This document shows positions 9,896-20,407 of a stretch of DNA of 64,000 bases, piece after piece. The notes under the pieces are model-generated. The model saw nothing but the letters and a program-made list of their open reading frames with translations. It was not told the origin of the DNA and searched no databases. The position numbers were made by a program, and so were the translations under genes. This DNA is from Notamacropus eugenii. Taxonomy: Eukaryota; Chordata; Mammalia; Diprotodontia; Macropodidae. The stretch covers positions 439,711,377 to 439,775,376 of the forward strand of contig NC_092875.1 in the NCBI RefSeq assembly GCF_028372415.1, given 5' to 3'. Position 1 is the stretch's first letter. Each line of letters starts with the position of its first letter.

Positions 9896-10149
9896 TTAAG
9901 ATGGAAGGGATCAGGTAAAGCTACTTTATAACTGATTGCATGGTCCAAAAGAGCTCAATTACTTCAGCAAAGTGTATTTGTGGTAAGTTTGGGGGAAGAG
10001 GTGAATACCTTTACAAATGGATAGTAGTTAGCTTCAAAGCCCTGTTGTTTTAAAATACTTTTGGGGGAAAAATGTTGAAGTCAGATACCAGGAGGTGAAG
10101 ACAATTTCATCTAAGTTATCTAAATGACGTGGACTTTGCCCCCATGGAA

Positions 10150-10600
10150 TGAATCTAATCCAATCTAATAAATCTTTATTAAGGACCTAACTATGTGCTG
10201 TGTGCTATGGTGGAACAGGGGGCAGTGGGCAGATTAGGTGGCACAATGATAGAGCACCAGGCCTGGAGTCAAGAAGATGTATCTTCCTGAATACAAATCT
10301 GCCTTCAGATTCTTATCATATGACCCTGGGCAAGTCACTCAACCCTCTTTGCCTCAATTTCCTCATCTGTAAAATGAATTGGAGGAGGAAATGGCAAACC
10401 ACTCCAGTATCCTTGCCAAGAAAATCCCAAATGTGTTCACAAAGAGCCAGACATGACTGAAAATGACTCAACAATGACAAATGTGCCAAATATTACACTA
10501 AGTTCTGGGGACACAATTAATAAAAAGAAAAAATAATCCCTGCCCTCAAGGAGTTTAAAACTAAAGGGGGAGTTGACACATAAAAGGAGGAAGGAAAGAA
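10150..10600 (-). repeat. L2 LINE 3' end, antisense, split by a SINE
   Basis: The left piece (10150-10214) reads 'taaatctttattaaggacct', 'aactatgtgctgtgtgc'. The right piece (10479-10600) resumes with 'gtgccaaatattacactaag', 'ttctggggacacaatt' and 'cctgccctcaaggagttta'. Both follow the complement of the L2 3' end in order. A SINE fills the gap, so the L2 is older than the SINE. Similar but weaker sequence may run on to about 10870. Confidence 0.75.
10215..10478 (+). repeat. tRNA-headed SINE with RTE-like tail
   Basis: The head 'attaggtggcacaatgatag' and 'gcctggagtcaagaagatg' are followed by 'gggcaagtcactcaaccctc', 'tttcctcatctgtaaaatga', 'gaggaaatggcaaaccactc' and the tail 'gagccagacatgactgaaaa'. 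Nearly full length. The 'aaatggcaaaccactccagta...' block is the tail thought to pair this SINE with RTE LINE machinery. Confidence 0.85.
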
Positions 10601-10869
10601 GGATCTCAGTATACCAGGGGCTATCTGGCACCCTACATCTTTTTTCATGGAGTTAAAACTAGGCAGGCCAGCTGATGCCAATAAGAGTCTAGTTATGCCC
10701 TTTATAAAGGGAGGCAGTGGGAGGAGTTTGGAACTCTGCTCTCCAGCCCCCTAATCAGAGTGGACAGGAGACTGAGGGAGGTAGTGTCAATCAAAGTTTG
10801 AATTAACTACATGGTAATGAATTTAGAAGTGATGAGTTTATTCTGGGAGGGGCATTTTGTTCCATGAAA

Positions 10870-11060
10870 TTAAAATCAGATTGAATGGATGAATGAAAAA
10901 TTTGTTAAGTACTTGCTATGTCAAGTCTATATACCAAATCTATTAAGTACTTACTTGTACCAAGCAGTGCGAAAAGACAGACAAACAAAACCAATGATAC
11001 CTCTTGCCCTCAAAATGCTTTTATTCTGCTGTGGAGACAACACCAGTGCATGTGTTCCAT
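10870..11060 (-). repeat. L2 LINE 3' end, antisense
   Basis: It shows 'tgaaaaatttgttaagtact', 'tgctatgtcaagtct', a second partial 'ctattaagtacttacttgta' and 'acctcttgccctcaaaatgc'. The doubled 'ttaagtactt' block suggests a small internal duplication. Confidence 0.6.
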
Positions 11061-11629
11061 TGTTTTTTCTATGTTAGGAAGATAGTCAGCGGGAGGAATC
11101 ATCAGTGCTATTGTACATTAAAATCTGAGTTGAGACCCTAATTCAAATTTAACAGTGGATTTTGAATTTCATTGGTGAACACCATACCATTCCCATCCTC
11201 TCTCTCCCTTTCTAATCTAAAACGAATTTTATAAGGCAAATGGACCATTTAGCTTCCTGTCCTGCCTTGGAGCCTCCTACAAGGTAAATACCATGTATAG
11301 TACATAGTGAATAGTATGAAGGATGAAATATAGAGTGAGCCCCTCTCCTGATAAATAGCTTCTCAGAATTTACTTTTTCAAAATGAAATATTTAAAGAGT
11401 TATTACATGGAAGAGGGACCTACTTGACTTGTTCAGTTTGATCTCAGAAGAAGAATTAGGAGCAACGAGGGGAAGTTGAAGAGGTTAAAGATAAGCAAAA
11501 AGTTTCATAACAGTTAGAACAATCCCAAAATGCAATGGACTTCTAGTTGGCCTCCTTTTACTGAGAAATCATCTGTTGAAGATGTTGTAGGAAAGATTCT
11601 TCTGCAGGTACCAGCAGACCTAGAGTAAA

Positions 11630-11905
11630 GGGTTTTAACCTTTTGTGTGTCGTGGTATCCCTTCTGGCAGCCCCAGAAGAAATTCTGTGTTTCTCTTTCA
11701 TATATGGAGCCAATTCACTATAGTCTGTGTGCCTAGAAACACATTAACAACAGAGAATGTGTGTTCAGTTATGTTAAAAGTATTCAAGTTCTTAAAGACA
11801 AATTCCACCTTTCTCAAAAAAAATAAAAAATAAAAAGCAAAGCACCCTTCCTTCCTGAAAGGTTTCCTGTAACTTTATGCATTTTGACTGCTAAATAAAG
11901 CATAA
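11630..11905 (+). repeat. Unnamed dispersed repeat B, copy 2
   Basis: It begins with 'gggttttaaccttttgtgtg' and then 'gtggtatcccttctggcag', a pattern I associate with a common but unnamed mammalian repeat. It then runs in parallel to 9690-9895: 'tcagttatgttaaaagtatt', 'aagttcttaaagacaaattc', 'tttctcaaaaaaaa', 'cctgaaaggtttcctgtaac'. An A-rich tract of about 30 bases sits where copy 1 has (CA)n. The 62-codon frame here is chance. Confidence 0.7.
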
Positions 11906-12784
11906 CAGAAAAATAATACATCAATTTGATTTGAGATTCCACAAATTTCCCGTAATAAGGATTACTAATGCTTCATTTAGGGTCCACTGAATAACTAATT
12001 TAAACTTTTTTTTCCTCATTACATAGACAATTCATCTAATTTGAAAAGACCAGATTTTATTTCCCCCTACTTTTATTAGGTTTTGGCCATTTCCCAACTT
12101 GTCTTAATCAAAATGCTCATTATTTGTGTCTTGCCATTAAAGCTAATCTAGTTAGAATAAGGATAGAAAATTACATCTGAAAAGGGGAGAATTCAGCTGC
12201 TGCACCAAATAGTTCTGTAGTTCTTTCTAAATAAAAGCAAAATATTATTCAAGTCAGCAGTATTGAGTTGGTTCTAGGGAAGAAGCTAAGATGCAGCTGT
12301 ATCTTACAGGAAGACAGAGTATGAATGAGTATCTTTTACTTGAAATGTCATTGACTATTTTCCCCAATTGACTTATAAGGGAAAAATAGAGCTTTCCAAA
12401 TATGATCCAAAAATGTATGTATGTATGTGTGTGTGCGTGCATGTGCACCACTTCTCCCTCCCTTACAAGTAGTAATGGTCACAAACATATTTAGAACTAC
12501 TTTTCGTTCATCTGAATTCTCTACATTCATTTCATAGGTTTATAGTTGCATGTCTTTTAGAAAAGTTAATAAATGATCATCTGCTTAATTTTGACTTGAA
12601 ACAATTATTCTAAATCTTTGCCTTTCTTTGATAGATCATGGATGTGATAGAAATTGATGGGCTCAAAATATCCCGAGCAGTGAATAAAACTGAGATTTAT
12701 ACCATACTTCTCTCAGTCTTTTACATGTGAATCAAGAGATATACTCACAAAGAAGAACTCCTTTATCAGTATATTGATAATTCT
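11906..12784. other. Unique sequence, no gene seen
   Basis: No gene. It holds a short 'gtatgtatgtgtgtgtgc' microsatellite at 12415-12440. Two overlapping minus-strand frames of 60-65 codons run through that microsatellite and are discarded. Confidence 0.4.
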
Positions 12785-12900
12785 CCCTCATATAGTGCTT
12801 TACAAAGTGCTTTTTCCTAAGTAACTTTGTGAGTCAGGTAGTTCAAAATTTAGTATCCCCATTGTACAGTTGAGGAAACTGAGGGCTATAAGTTAACAAT
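12785..12900 (-). repeat. MIR-type SINE fragment, antisense
   Basis: The plus strand reads 'tatagtgctttacaaagtgc', 'taactttgtgagtcaggtag' and 'ttgtacagttgaggaaactg', the complement of the MIR core and tail. Confidence 0.7.
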
Positions 12901-13575
12901 CGTAGCTAATATTTATGTAAGCATTTAAAAGTTTTCAAAGCAATCCTTATAAAACATCACAAATCATTTAATCATAAACAGCAACCCTATAAAGAAAGAC
13001 TACAGGCATTGCTATTTCTATTTTTCAGATAAGGAAACTGCGAATCACAGAGATCAAATGATTTACCTCAGATAATGCAGCCAGGTACTTGACAAGGTTT
13101 TGGGAACACAAAGACAGTAGTGAGACAGTCCTCACCCTCAAGGATCTTCACATTCTAAGAGAGATGTAGCATATTCCTAGATAAACAAATGCAGGATGTG
13201 TACAGAATAAGTAAATGGTTCTGAGAGAGGGATTAACAACTAGGGGGACTGAAAAAGTTCTGTTCAACTGGAATTGAGGGCTGAGTTAAACCTTGATAGG
13301 AGCAAGAGCTTCAAAGAGGCAAAAGTGAGGAGAGAGAGCAGTCCAGGCATTGAGAATCTGGTGCCCAAAGATATGAAATTGAGGTGAACATTCAGGTTCA
13401 TGGAAAGTTAACAGCAAGTGAGCCAATATAGGCTGTGAGGTGAAGTAATGCATAATCTTCCTGGTAAGATGCTGGAGTCAGATTGTGAAAAGCTTACTTT
13501 AGAGTCACCAATGAGATTTGAACCAAGGACTCTCTTGACTTTTAATTCAAGGCTCTTTCTACTCTGCCACACTAA
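12900..13575 (-). repeat. MIR-type SINE, antisense, split by an L2 piece
   Basis: The left part (12900-13085) shows 'tttttcagataaggaaactg', 'caaatgatttacctcagat' and 'aatgcagccag'. The right part (13508-13575) shows 'gagatttgaaccaaggactc' and 'aaggctctttctactctgcc', which is the next stretch of the MIR complement. Between them lies an L2 fragment. Confidence 0.65.
13086..13500 (-). repeat. L2 LINE fragment, antisense, inside a MIR
   Basis: The order 'gtacttgacaaggttttggg', 'ctcaccctcaaggatcttca', 'gggattaacaactaggggga', 'gcagtccaggcattgagaat' and 'gctggagtcagattgtgaaa' follows the complement of the L2 3' region and terminal ORF2. Confidence 0.7.
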
Positions 13576-13639
13576 AATTATATAAGTTGCTCAAGATTAC
13601 ACAATTAGTAAATGACAGACCATTTTTTCCAGTATTCTT

Positions 13640-14845
13640 TACTTGTGCCTTTGAATGGGTCTGCAACTGCACGGACAACTCTGCTAAGTATTTGTCACCT
13701 GGAGATAAGGCAGTGTTGATAGTTGAAAATTGAAATTATCCTTGCTCAGAGCCAACTTGTAATCGTAGAAAAGTCCTTTAAAGGAAAATTACGTCCCTGA
13801 GGGCAACCCAGTCTTTATCTTGTTTTCCAAACTCTAATTTTCTACCCTAAAAGGATGAAGTAATAAGATAATGTCCCACTTAGTTTCATGTCAAATTTCT
13901 AGCACCCTCAGCCTTCCAGAATATAGCCCTGAGGTCTTCCAAATAGCTGCTACAAAATATGTGAAGTAAACCTGGGCTCTTGAACTTTCACCCAGAACCT
14001 TATGAAGTCTTATTTATTGTAACTAAATTTGTTATGAATCTTATCTGGTTTCCCATCCCACAGAAGACTAGAAGGAGCAACCTACAGGAGAATGGACACT
14101 GACAGAGCCACATGGATAGAGTTTATAAGTGACAGCCTGTTGGTGATGAAATGCTCCCCAAAATCTCCAAACCAATTGCTGTCCTGTACTGCATATTACA
14201 ACAGCATACAAGGGTGAATGGTCATGCTGATGACCCTGAGGCATGAAGGAAAAAAAGCATTATATTTGCTCCTACATCCTTCATTGCAGGAAGCATGGGT
14301 GTATATAATGCATTTTAGAAAGTATCCATCAAAATGGTCAAAGTAAACCAAAGTTAGGTGCTTGGAGGTTATAACCAGTTATTTGGAAAATTCATGTGAA
14401 ATACCATATTCCCCATAAGTTCTAGTTAAACGTGGCATGACTAGAACCAAGCATGCAGAGTCAGCTTCGTTCATTCAAACTTCACTAATTCAGAATCCAT
14501 GATGATCCAGACATTGGTTAATCTGAAGCCAACCTTTTTTTTGTAGCAAAGTCATAGCATAGTCATTCTAAAAGAGGATAGTTAAAATACTCGAAAAGCC
14601 ACAAGTTTTCATACCTTTGGAAAGGGTCTGTAGCTTTCCTATATAGAATACTTATCAATGCTGATTATAAATGATACTTTTTTTATTCATTAAAGCATGT
14701 GTTTGGCACCTTTTCATCCATCAATCCAAATTAGTGAAACTAAACTCTGTGTAATTTAGCTTTAACCTTTTGTTATGAAGACTACAGACATCCAATATCC
14801 CATCTGTCTAATGACTCTTCTCTACCATCATCCACATTGCATATA
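13640..14845. other. Unique sequence, no gene seen
   Basis: No repeat or gene recognised. A MIR-like scrap ('gctcaagattacacaattag') lies just before it at about 13590-13620. Confidence 0.4.
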
Positions 14846-14849
14846 CCTA

Positions 14850-15003
14850 ATTCTCTCTCTCCCTCTTTTTCCCTCCCTCCCTCCCTCCCTCCTTGCCATT
14901 GTCCCTCCCTCCCTCCCTCCCTCTCTCTCTCTGTCTTTCTCTCTCTTCCTCTCCCTCTCCCTCTGTTCCTCTCCCTCTCCCTCTCTTCCTTTCCCTCTCC
15001 ATA
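14850..15003. repeat. Pyrimidine-rich tract (CCCT)n/(CT)n
   Basis: About 150 bp of nearly pure C and T on the plus strand, made of 'ccctccctccct', 'ctctctctctgtctttctct' and 'ctctccctctccctctgttc' blocks. The serine/proline/leucine-rich plus frame and the arginine/glutamate-rich minus frame are artefacts. Confidence 0.95.
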
Positions 15004-16190
15004 AGCCTGACAAGCTCACCAAATAAATGCAAGTCTGTACCTGTGTCTCCTGTGGGTCCAAATCATTTCAGCCCTGTCTTGTCAAGGAATAATCATCTAT
15101 GTTCAACTAATTCAGCAAGAGATATATGGGAAATGGATATAAATATATTAATTACAGATACAGGGAAATTAACATTAGTCCTAAGGGAGGTAGATATAAG
15201 ACTTCTAAAAATTAAGAATTTATTTGAAATAAGTGAATCCTTCCTTCTCTTTTAAGCTTGTCTTACTCAACAATTAAAGTGCATACTTCCTAAGACTTTT
15301 CTATGTTCTGGAGCTCATAATGGTAGGCCCCTAACATGTGGGTATTGATTGCTTGATTGAATCCTGTGATCTTTAAATATGAGGGAACCAAAAAAAAAAA
15401 ATCCTTCACATGAAGCACTCCTTATGGGACCATTCCCTTCAACTGAACACACTCATATTTACAAGCTGGATGAAGAAGGTGACTCCAGAAGGTGGCTCCA
15501 GAAGGTGACTCACTATTTTTCCCCTTGGAATTCTAAGCATAGCTTAGGAGTCTAAGGATAACTCTGAGCAGCTGAGAATTTCTAGCTCTGTCATAAATGA
15601 ATCTCTAATTCTGTATTTTCCCATAATAGTTAGTCAGTAGTTATCCATTAACAGTTAGAAAAGAGATTTACTGAGAATAGTTAACAAAAAGAGCTGAAAA
15701 ACATTCATTCATACAAAACATCCCTCCTCACACTTGGGGGCATATACCCTCATACCTTATGTAATACAGTTCCTGAGGAATGTGGGCTTAAACTTAATGT
15801 GGTAGTCATGTAGAGAATACATGTGTCAAAGGAGTACCTTCTGCTTCTGACTCTGAAAGTCCTTTTACTCCTTTTGAGGAGGTCTCTCTTGAAGTGCCCC
15901 TTAGATACGGCTCTGTGTTGACTGGGCCACTGAGCTGAGATCCCTGAATCAGTTCATTTCTTGAGTCCACAAACAGGCATTTTTTTCTGCAAGGTTTATG
16001 CTCACTGAAGTTACCAATTTTCTTGGGTTACTGTCTTTTTTCATCTGTCTGCAGAAGCTTCCACAGTCATCAGTCACTAGTGGCTTCTATTCCAGTGGCT
16101 ACTGCTACTACTTCCAGTTGCAAGTGTGACTCTGGATCAGTGGAACTCATAAGTTTTTTTCCTGGACATGCCTATTTTGGAATATATACT
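15004..16190. other. Unique sequence, no gene seen
   Basis: No gene or named repeat recognised. A short tandem (three units of about 14 bases, 'gactccagaaggtg' type) lies at 15475-15512. Confidence 0.4.
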
Positions 16191-16194
16191 TGAG

Positions 16195-16330
16195 AGGGAA
16201 GGAGGGAGGGGTGGAGAGAGGGAGAGAGAGATAGAAGAAGAAGAAGAAGAAGAAGAAGAAGAAGAAGAAGAAGAAGAAGAAGAAGAAGAAGAAGAAGGAG
16301 AAGGAGAAGGAGGAGGAGGAGGAGGAGGAG
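16195..16330. repeat. Purine tract (GGGA)/(GAA)25/(GGA)n
   Basis: About 135 bases of almost pure purine on the plus strand. It has a 'gagggaaggagggagggg' lead, a GAA run of about 75 bases and a 'ggaggaggagg' end. The poly-Glu and poly-Ser frames across it are artefacts. Confidence 0.97.
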
Positions 16331-16744
16331 CTATATATCTACACTCATGGGGAAAGGTAAAGGAAAGACATCTTCCTACTAAGACCTTCACACAAGCTCA
16401 TGATGCCTAGAACTAAAAAGGAAAGAAAATAAGAGATAGGTGTGTCAGCTTTTTGTGTTCACTTAGTTACAACTAAGCAATCCCCCAGTCATTGGTTCTT
16501 ACAGCTCTGTAGTCAGTTAGACTACAACTGTCATCACACAGCACCAACCACTGAGCCATGAATATATAGACATGTTATTACTGTATGTTTCCAAATGGTG
16601 ACTTAGTCTGGAAGCATGCCAGAGATATTGACAAAAGCTTCAAGCGTAGTCCTTTATAGACTAGTTTGTCTCTGCTAAATGTAAAATAAAGTTAAAATTT
16701 TAAGAAAGGGGATGAACTTATAGACTTTGTGGTAGGGTTATCTA
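16331..16744. other. Unique sequence, no gene seen
   Basis: About 410 bases with no open frame of interest and no recognised repeat. Confidence 0.4.
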
Positions 16745-17060
16745 ATCTCTATTGGAGCAGCTAGGTCATGGAGTGCATAAAGCACCAGTGCAGGAGTCAG
16801 GAGGACCTCAGTTCAAATCTCATCTCAGACACTTGACACTCACTAGCTGTGTGACCTTGGGCAAGTCACTTAACCCCAATTGCCTCATCCTGGGTCATCT
16901 CCAGTCATCCTGATGAATATCTGGTCACTAGATGCAGATGACTCTGGAGGACAAGTGAGGTTAGTGACCTGCACAGCCCTCCCTCACTCAGAACAAAGTC
17001 AAGTGCAAGTCATGTCATTATTGAATGGTGTTCTTTGGCAACAAAGAACAAACATACTAC
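16745..17060 (+). repeat. tRNA-headed SINE, long-tailed type
   Basis: The head 'gagcagctaggtcatggagt', then 'gaggacctcagttcaaatct', 'gggcaagtcacttaacccca', 'gcctcatcctgggtcatctc' and the tail 'gcacagccctccctcactca', 'gtcaagtgcaagtcatgtca' match an abundant marsupial SINE subtype. Its tail differs from the 'aaatggcaaaccactcc' type at 10.2 kb. Nearly full length. Confidence 0.85.
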
Positions 17061-17129
17061 ACTCTCTAATCCCTACTTGGCCACTAAATAAGTCAGTCTG
17101 TTAACCTCAGCGTCAGTCTTCTCATGAGA

Positions 17130-17395
17130 CACCTGGAGGCAGAGTAGAGTTAGAAAGACCTGGATTCAAATCCAACCTCAGATACTTTCTAGATTCATGG
17201 CCCTGGGTAAGTCACTAAATCTCTATTTGCCTCAGCAGCCTCAGCTGTAAAATGGGGATAATAATAGTACGTACCTCACAATGTTGTTCTGTGGATCAAA
17301 AGAGATGATACTTGTAAAAAACACTTGGAACAGGGCCTGGCACATAGTAAACACTACAGAAGTGCTCATTTATTGTTTCACTTTCCCTTCCTTTC
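17130..17395 (+). repeat. tRNA-headed CORE-SINE
   Basis: It shows 'agagttagaaagacctggat', 'tcaaatccaacctcagatac', 'ggtaagtcactaaatctcta', 'aaaatggggataataatagt' and the end 'acttggaacagggcctggca', 'catagtaaacactac'. Most of the element is present; only the very head is weak. Confidence 0.85.
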
Positions 17396-17599
17396 TCTGT
17401 AAAATGAAGGAATCCATCCAGAGCAGTGATTGTCAAAGTGTTGTCTGCAGATTCTTGGGAATTGACGCAATCTTTTCAAAGGATCTGCAAAATCAAAACT
17501 ATTTTCATAATACTGTTAAGATGTTTTCATTCCTATTACAGCATGTCTCATATGTCATTTTGAAATCATTTATTCCCTCATTTCTTAAAGAAAAATAGT

Positions 17600-17715
17600 A
17601 TTTAATCAAATTTATATGGCACGATTTATTCAGCCATTTCTCAATTGATAGACATTGCAATAACTTCCAGTTTGTTATTTCTGCTGTTGTTGTTTTGCCA
17701 CTACAGAAAGCTGCT
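17600..17715 (-). repeat. L1 fragment, inverted 5' part
   Basis: Read on the minus strand it gives 'gtggcaaaacaacaacagc', 'aactggaagttattgcaatg' and 'caattgagaaatggctgaat'. This is the L1 ORF2 terminal region found in plus orientation at about 41100-41130. It abuts the plus-oriented piece that follows. Confidence 0.75.
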
Positions 17716-18075
17716 ATGAAGAGTTCTGTACACAAAAGACCACAGAATGAAGCAGAACCAAAGAACAGTGGATGCCATAATAGCAATATTATAAAATGAT
17801 CAATTTTGAAGACTTTTGTATACTGATGAAGAATGAAATGTGCAGAAGCAGGAGAACAATTTGTACAGTAACAACACTGTAAAAAAAAACATTTTTGAAA
17901 GCTGAAGGAACTATAAGCAATGCAATTACCATTCATGATTTCAGAGGACTGATGATAAAATATGTAATCTATTACAGAGAGCCGATGGATTTGAGGTACA
18001 GAATCACATACACATGCATACATGTATGCATGCACACAAACATATATATGTGTATATAGATGAAGAAATACACAC
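17716..18075 (+). repeat. L1 3' end, plus-oriented part
   Basis: It shows 'gaatgaagcagaaccaaaga', 'caatattataaaatgatcaa', 'gaagcaggagaacaatttgt' and 'acagtaacaacactgtaaaa', the extreme 3' part of marsupial L1. It ends in an 'atacatgtatgcatgcac' simple repeat at 18005-18075. Together with 17600-17715 it forms one inverted-5' L1 insertion. The 210-codon minus frame over 17505-18137 is a by-product of this structure. Confidence 0.7.
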
Positions 18076-19399
18076 ATATATAAACATAATTTGCATGTAG
18101 ACCTTAAAATTATTTTGATTGACTGTATTTTTTGCAAGAAATTTGCTTTTATTTTCTTTTTTCATTCAATGGTATAATGTAAGAAAGAGAGAAAGTAAAT
18201 TTCTGACATTTTACTTTTAGTAGAGAGTTATGGGGGTCCTACAGATAAGAAGTTTTTAATATACTTTCAGATGAGGTAACTGAATTACTCTTTTTGCTTA
18301 ACTGTTTTACTTTGCTACAACATACCTTGAAAATAAAGTGATAGTAATTTGAAAATATTAAGTAAAAGCTTTTTTCAAAACTCTTGAAAATGGGATATAT
18401 TTACCCACATAAAGCAAAGTTCTTGGGAAGGGTGGTTCTCAATATTTTAAGAGTATAAATGGGTTCAAAGATCAAAAAGTCTGAGAAACATTAGCCTAGA
18501 AGATATAGTCTAAAATCTTTCCAGCTATAATAATAGTCTGAAGTTACCAAGAAAAATAAAGTTTCCTGATGGACACCAGACCATATCAGCCTAGATGTCT
18601 CAGGGTAGTTCTGGTTCCCTTTTGCTCTATCCCCTGCTTTCCTTGATTCTCCAGCATAACAGTATTTTTATTTCATGCAGTGCCTGCAGCAAGCCAGCTC
18701 CCTGCTTCCCCTGCTCTACCAGAAATCTCCTCTGTGACTCTGGAAGAGAGAACATTTTTACATTCTTTTTGAAAAGGGAGCCCAGCCTTGTCTAGAACCT
18801 TTCCTAGGAGACCAAGGGAGCTACCTCCTGCCTGAGGTGTCTGGCTTGAAGATTTCCCTGCTTTTATTTCAGGAAATGCTCTTCCTTCCCTTTCTCTTCT
18901 GGGAAATGCCACTATTCAGACCTGACACTAATTAAAGGATTCTTAAAAAAAAAAATAAAACCCAAAACTTAAAAAAACACTATTTGTGAACATTCAGCCA
19001 CTGTCTATTCTGAGTATTTAAAATAATGCCTTCCAATAATTAAAACACAAGTGATAATGTCAGCAATTGGAGCCCTTAATTGGCTGAATATATCTAAGGC
19101 AGAATTAGGGAATTTGTTTAATCAGGACATTCCTGTGTGACTTTAATGCAGAATGACTAACATCTTCATTGGTGGGGAGGGTAAGGACCTTGACGGCCAA
19201 GAAAATAAGCAAATCAGAGACCTTACAAATGGGATAATCTGTATTCATCTACACTGACCAACATACCATAGTGCACATTAACGTAACTCTAGCCCATCCA
19301 TAACCACCATCCAGGTCTGAAATATATGGAGTATAAGTCACTGCTTAACTAGTTACCTAAGAGGTATGTGGGTTTGGGGGAGGGTTGCTGGGAGAATAG
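18076..19399. other. Unique sequence, no gene seen
   Basis: No gene. The part at about 18985-19180 has the texture of a conserved regulatory element, with several TAAT/ATTA words, and is discussed as a finding. Confidence 0.45.
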
Positions 19400-19645
19400 G
19401 ATAATTGACATTTACATTATGCTTTTCAATAACCCATTTTTTCTGAGATGTCATTTCATTTGATCTCGTATTAAATCTGAGGTAATTAATAAAAGCATCA
19501 TTCTCATTTTACAAAAGAGGAAACTGAGTTTTGCAAAAGTTAAGTGATTTGCCCAAGTTCAAAAAACTGTTTATTAGTAGAACCAAGGCCAGAGCCTAGG
19601 ACTTCAGACTCTGAATTTGGTGCTAATTTTACTATACCAGGCTCA
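19400..19645 (-). repeat. MIR-type SINE, antisense
   Basis: The plus strand reads 'catttcatttgatctcgta', 'ttttacaaaagaggaaactg', 'aagttaagtgatttgcccaa' and 'gcctaggacttcagactctg', the complement of MIR in order. Confidence 0.8.
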
Positions 19646-20407
19646 GTTTCTACAAAATTTTTAATCTCTAACCAAACCCCTAGACAACTAGGCCCTAAAC
19701 CCTAATAAAACCAACCAAGCTACGATCCCTAACCAAATATCTGATAAAAACATGTTGGAACCTGATCATAATTAATCCTTCTAACATATAACACTTGGTT
19801 TTCTTTTCTAGTGTTTGATTTGTTTTTTTTTTTCATTTTTCTTTTTATGCTCATAAGGTCTGAATGCTGATTTTTTGCATCTAATTAATATTCATAATAC
19901 CCTGAGGATAAAGGTTGTTTCTTCCTCTTTATCTTCCTCTTCCTTTCTTCTTGCTCTGGTTCCCATACCATCTTTGTAATTGCCCTATTGTGGCCTCCCT
20001 TTGTCTTCAAAGGGATTCTGTTCATATAAGTACATGCATTAAGAAGGCAGGAAGTTGAGCTTCATGCTAATTTGTTGCCAGAATTAGGTACTAGAGCTTT
20101 AAGCAGTAATCCTTGATGGACTAAACAGGTACAGGGTTAGAAAAGTCCAAAAACACCTCTAGACTTAACCGTAATTAATGAAAGAAATTCCTGTTGGGAA
20201 ATATCAGGGAGTGGCTGGAGACAACAATGACTTTAATAGATCATTTATACTACAAATATTAGCCTTGGGCTTTCCCAACTCATGAGAATATGAAACTAGT
20301 AAAAAAATAAAAGGATAAGTTATCTCTTAAGTTCTTGCCTCTAAAAAATTCGTTTTCCCCTCAATAGCATTGTCAAACAAAACTGATATGCTATCAGGCC
20401 AAACTAT
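19646..20407. other. Unique sequence, no gene seen
   Basis: T-rich in places (19820-19850). No recognised repeat or gene. Confidence 0.4.

Noticed and set aside
14775-15255. Frames rich in Ser/Leu/Pro or Arg/Glu
   Set aside because: They translate a pyrimidine-rich simple tract.
17505-18137. 210-codon minus-strand open frame, the longest in the window
   Set aside because: It runs across the junction of an inverted L1 and through a 'catgtatgcatg' simple repeat. It has no domain and a composition biased by the repeat.
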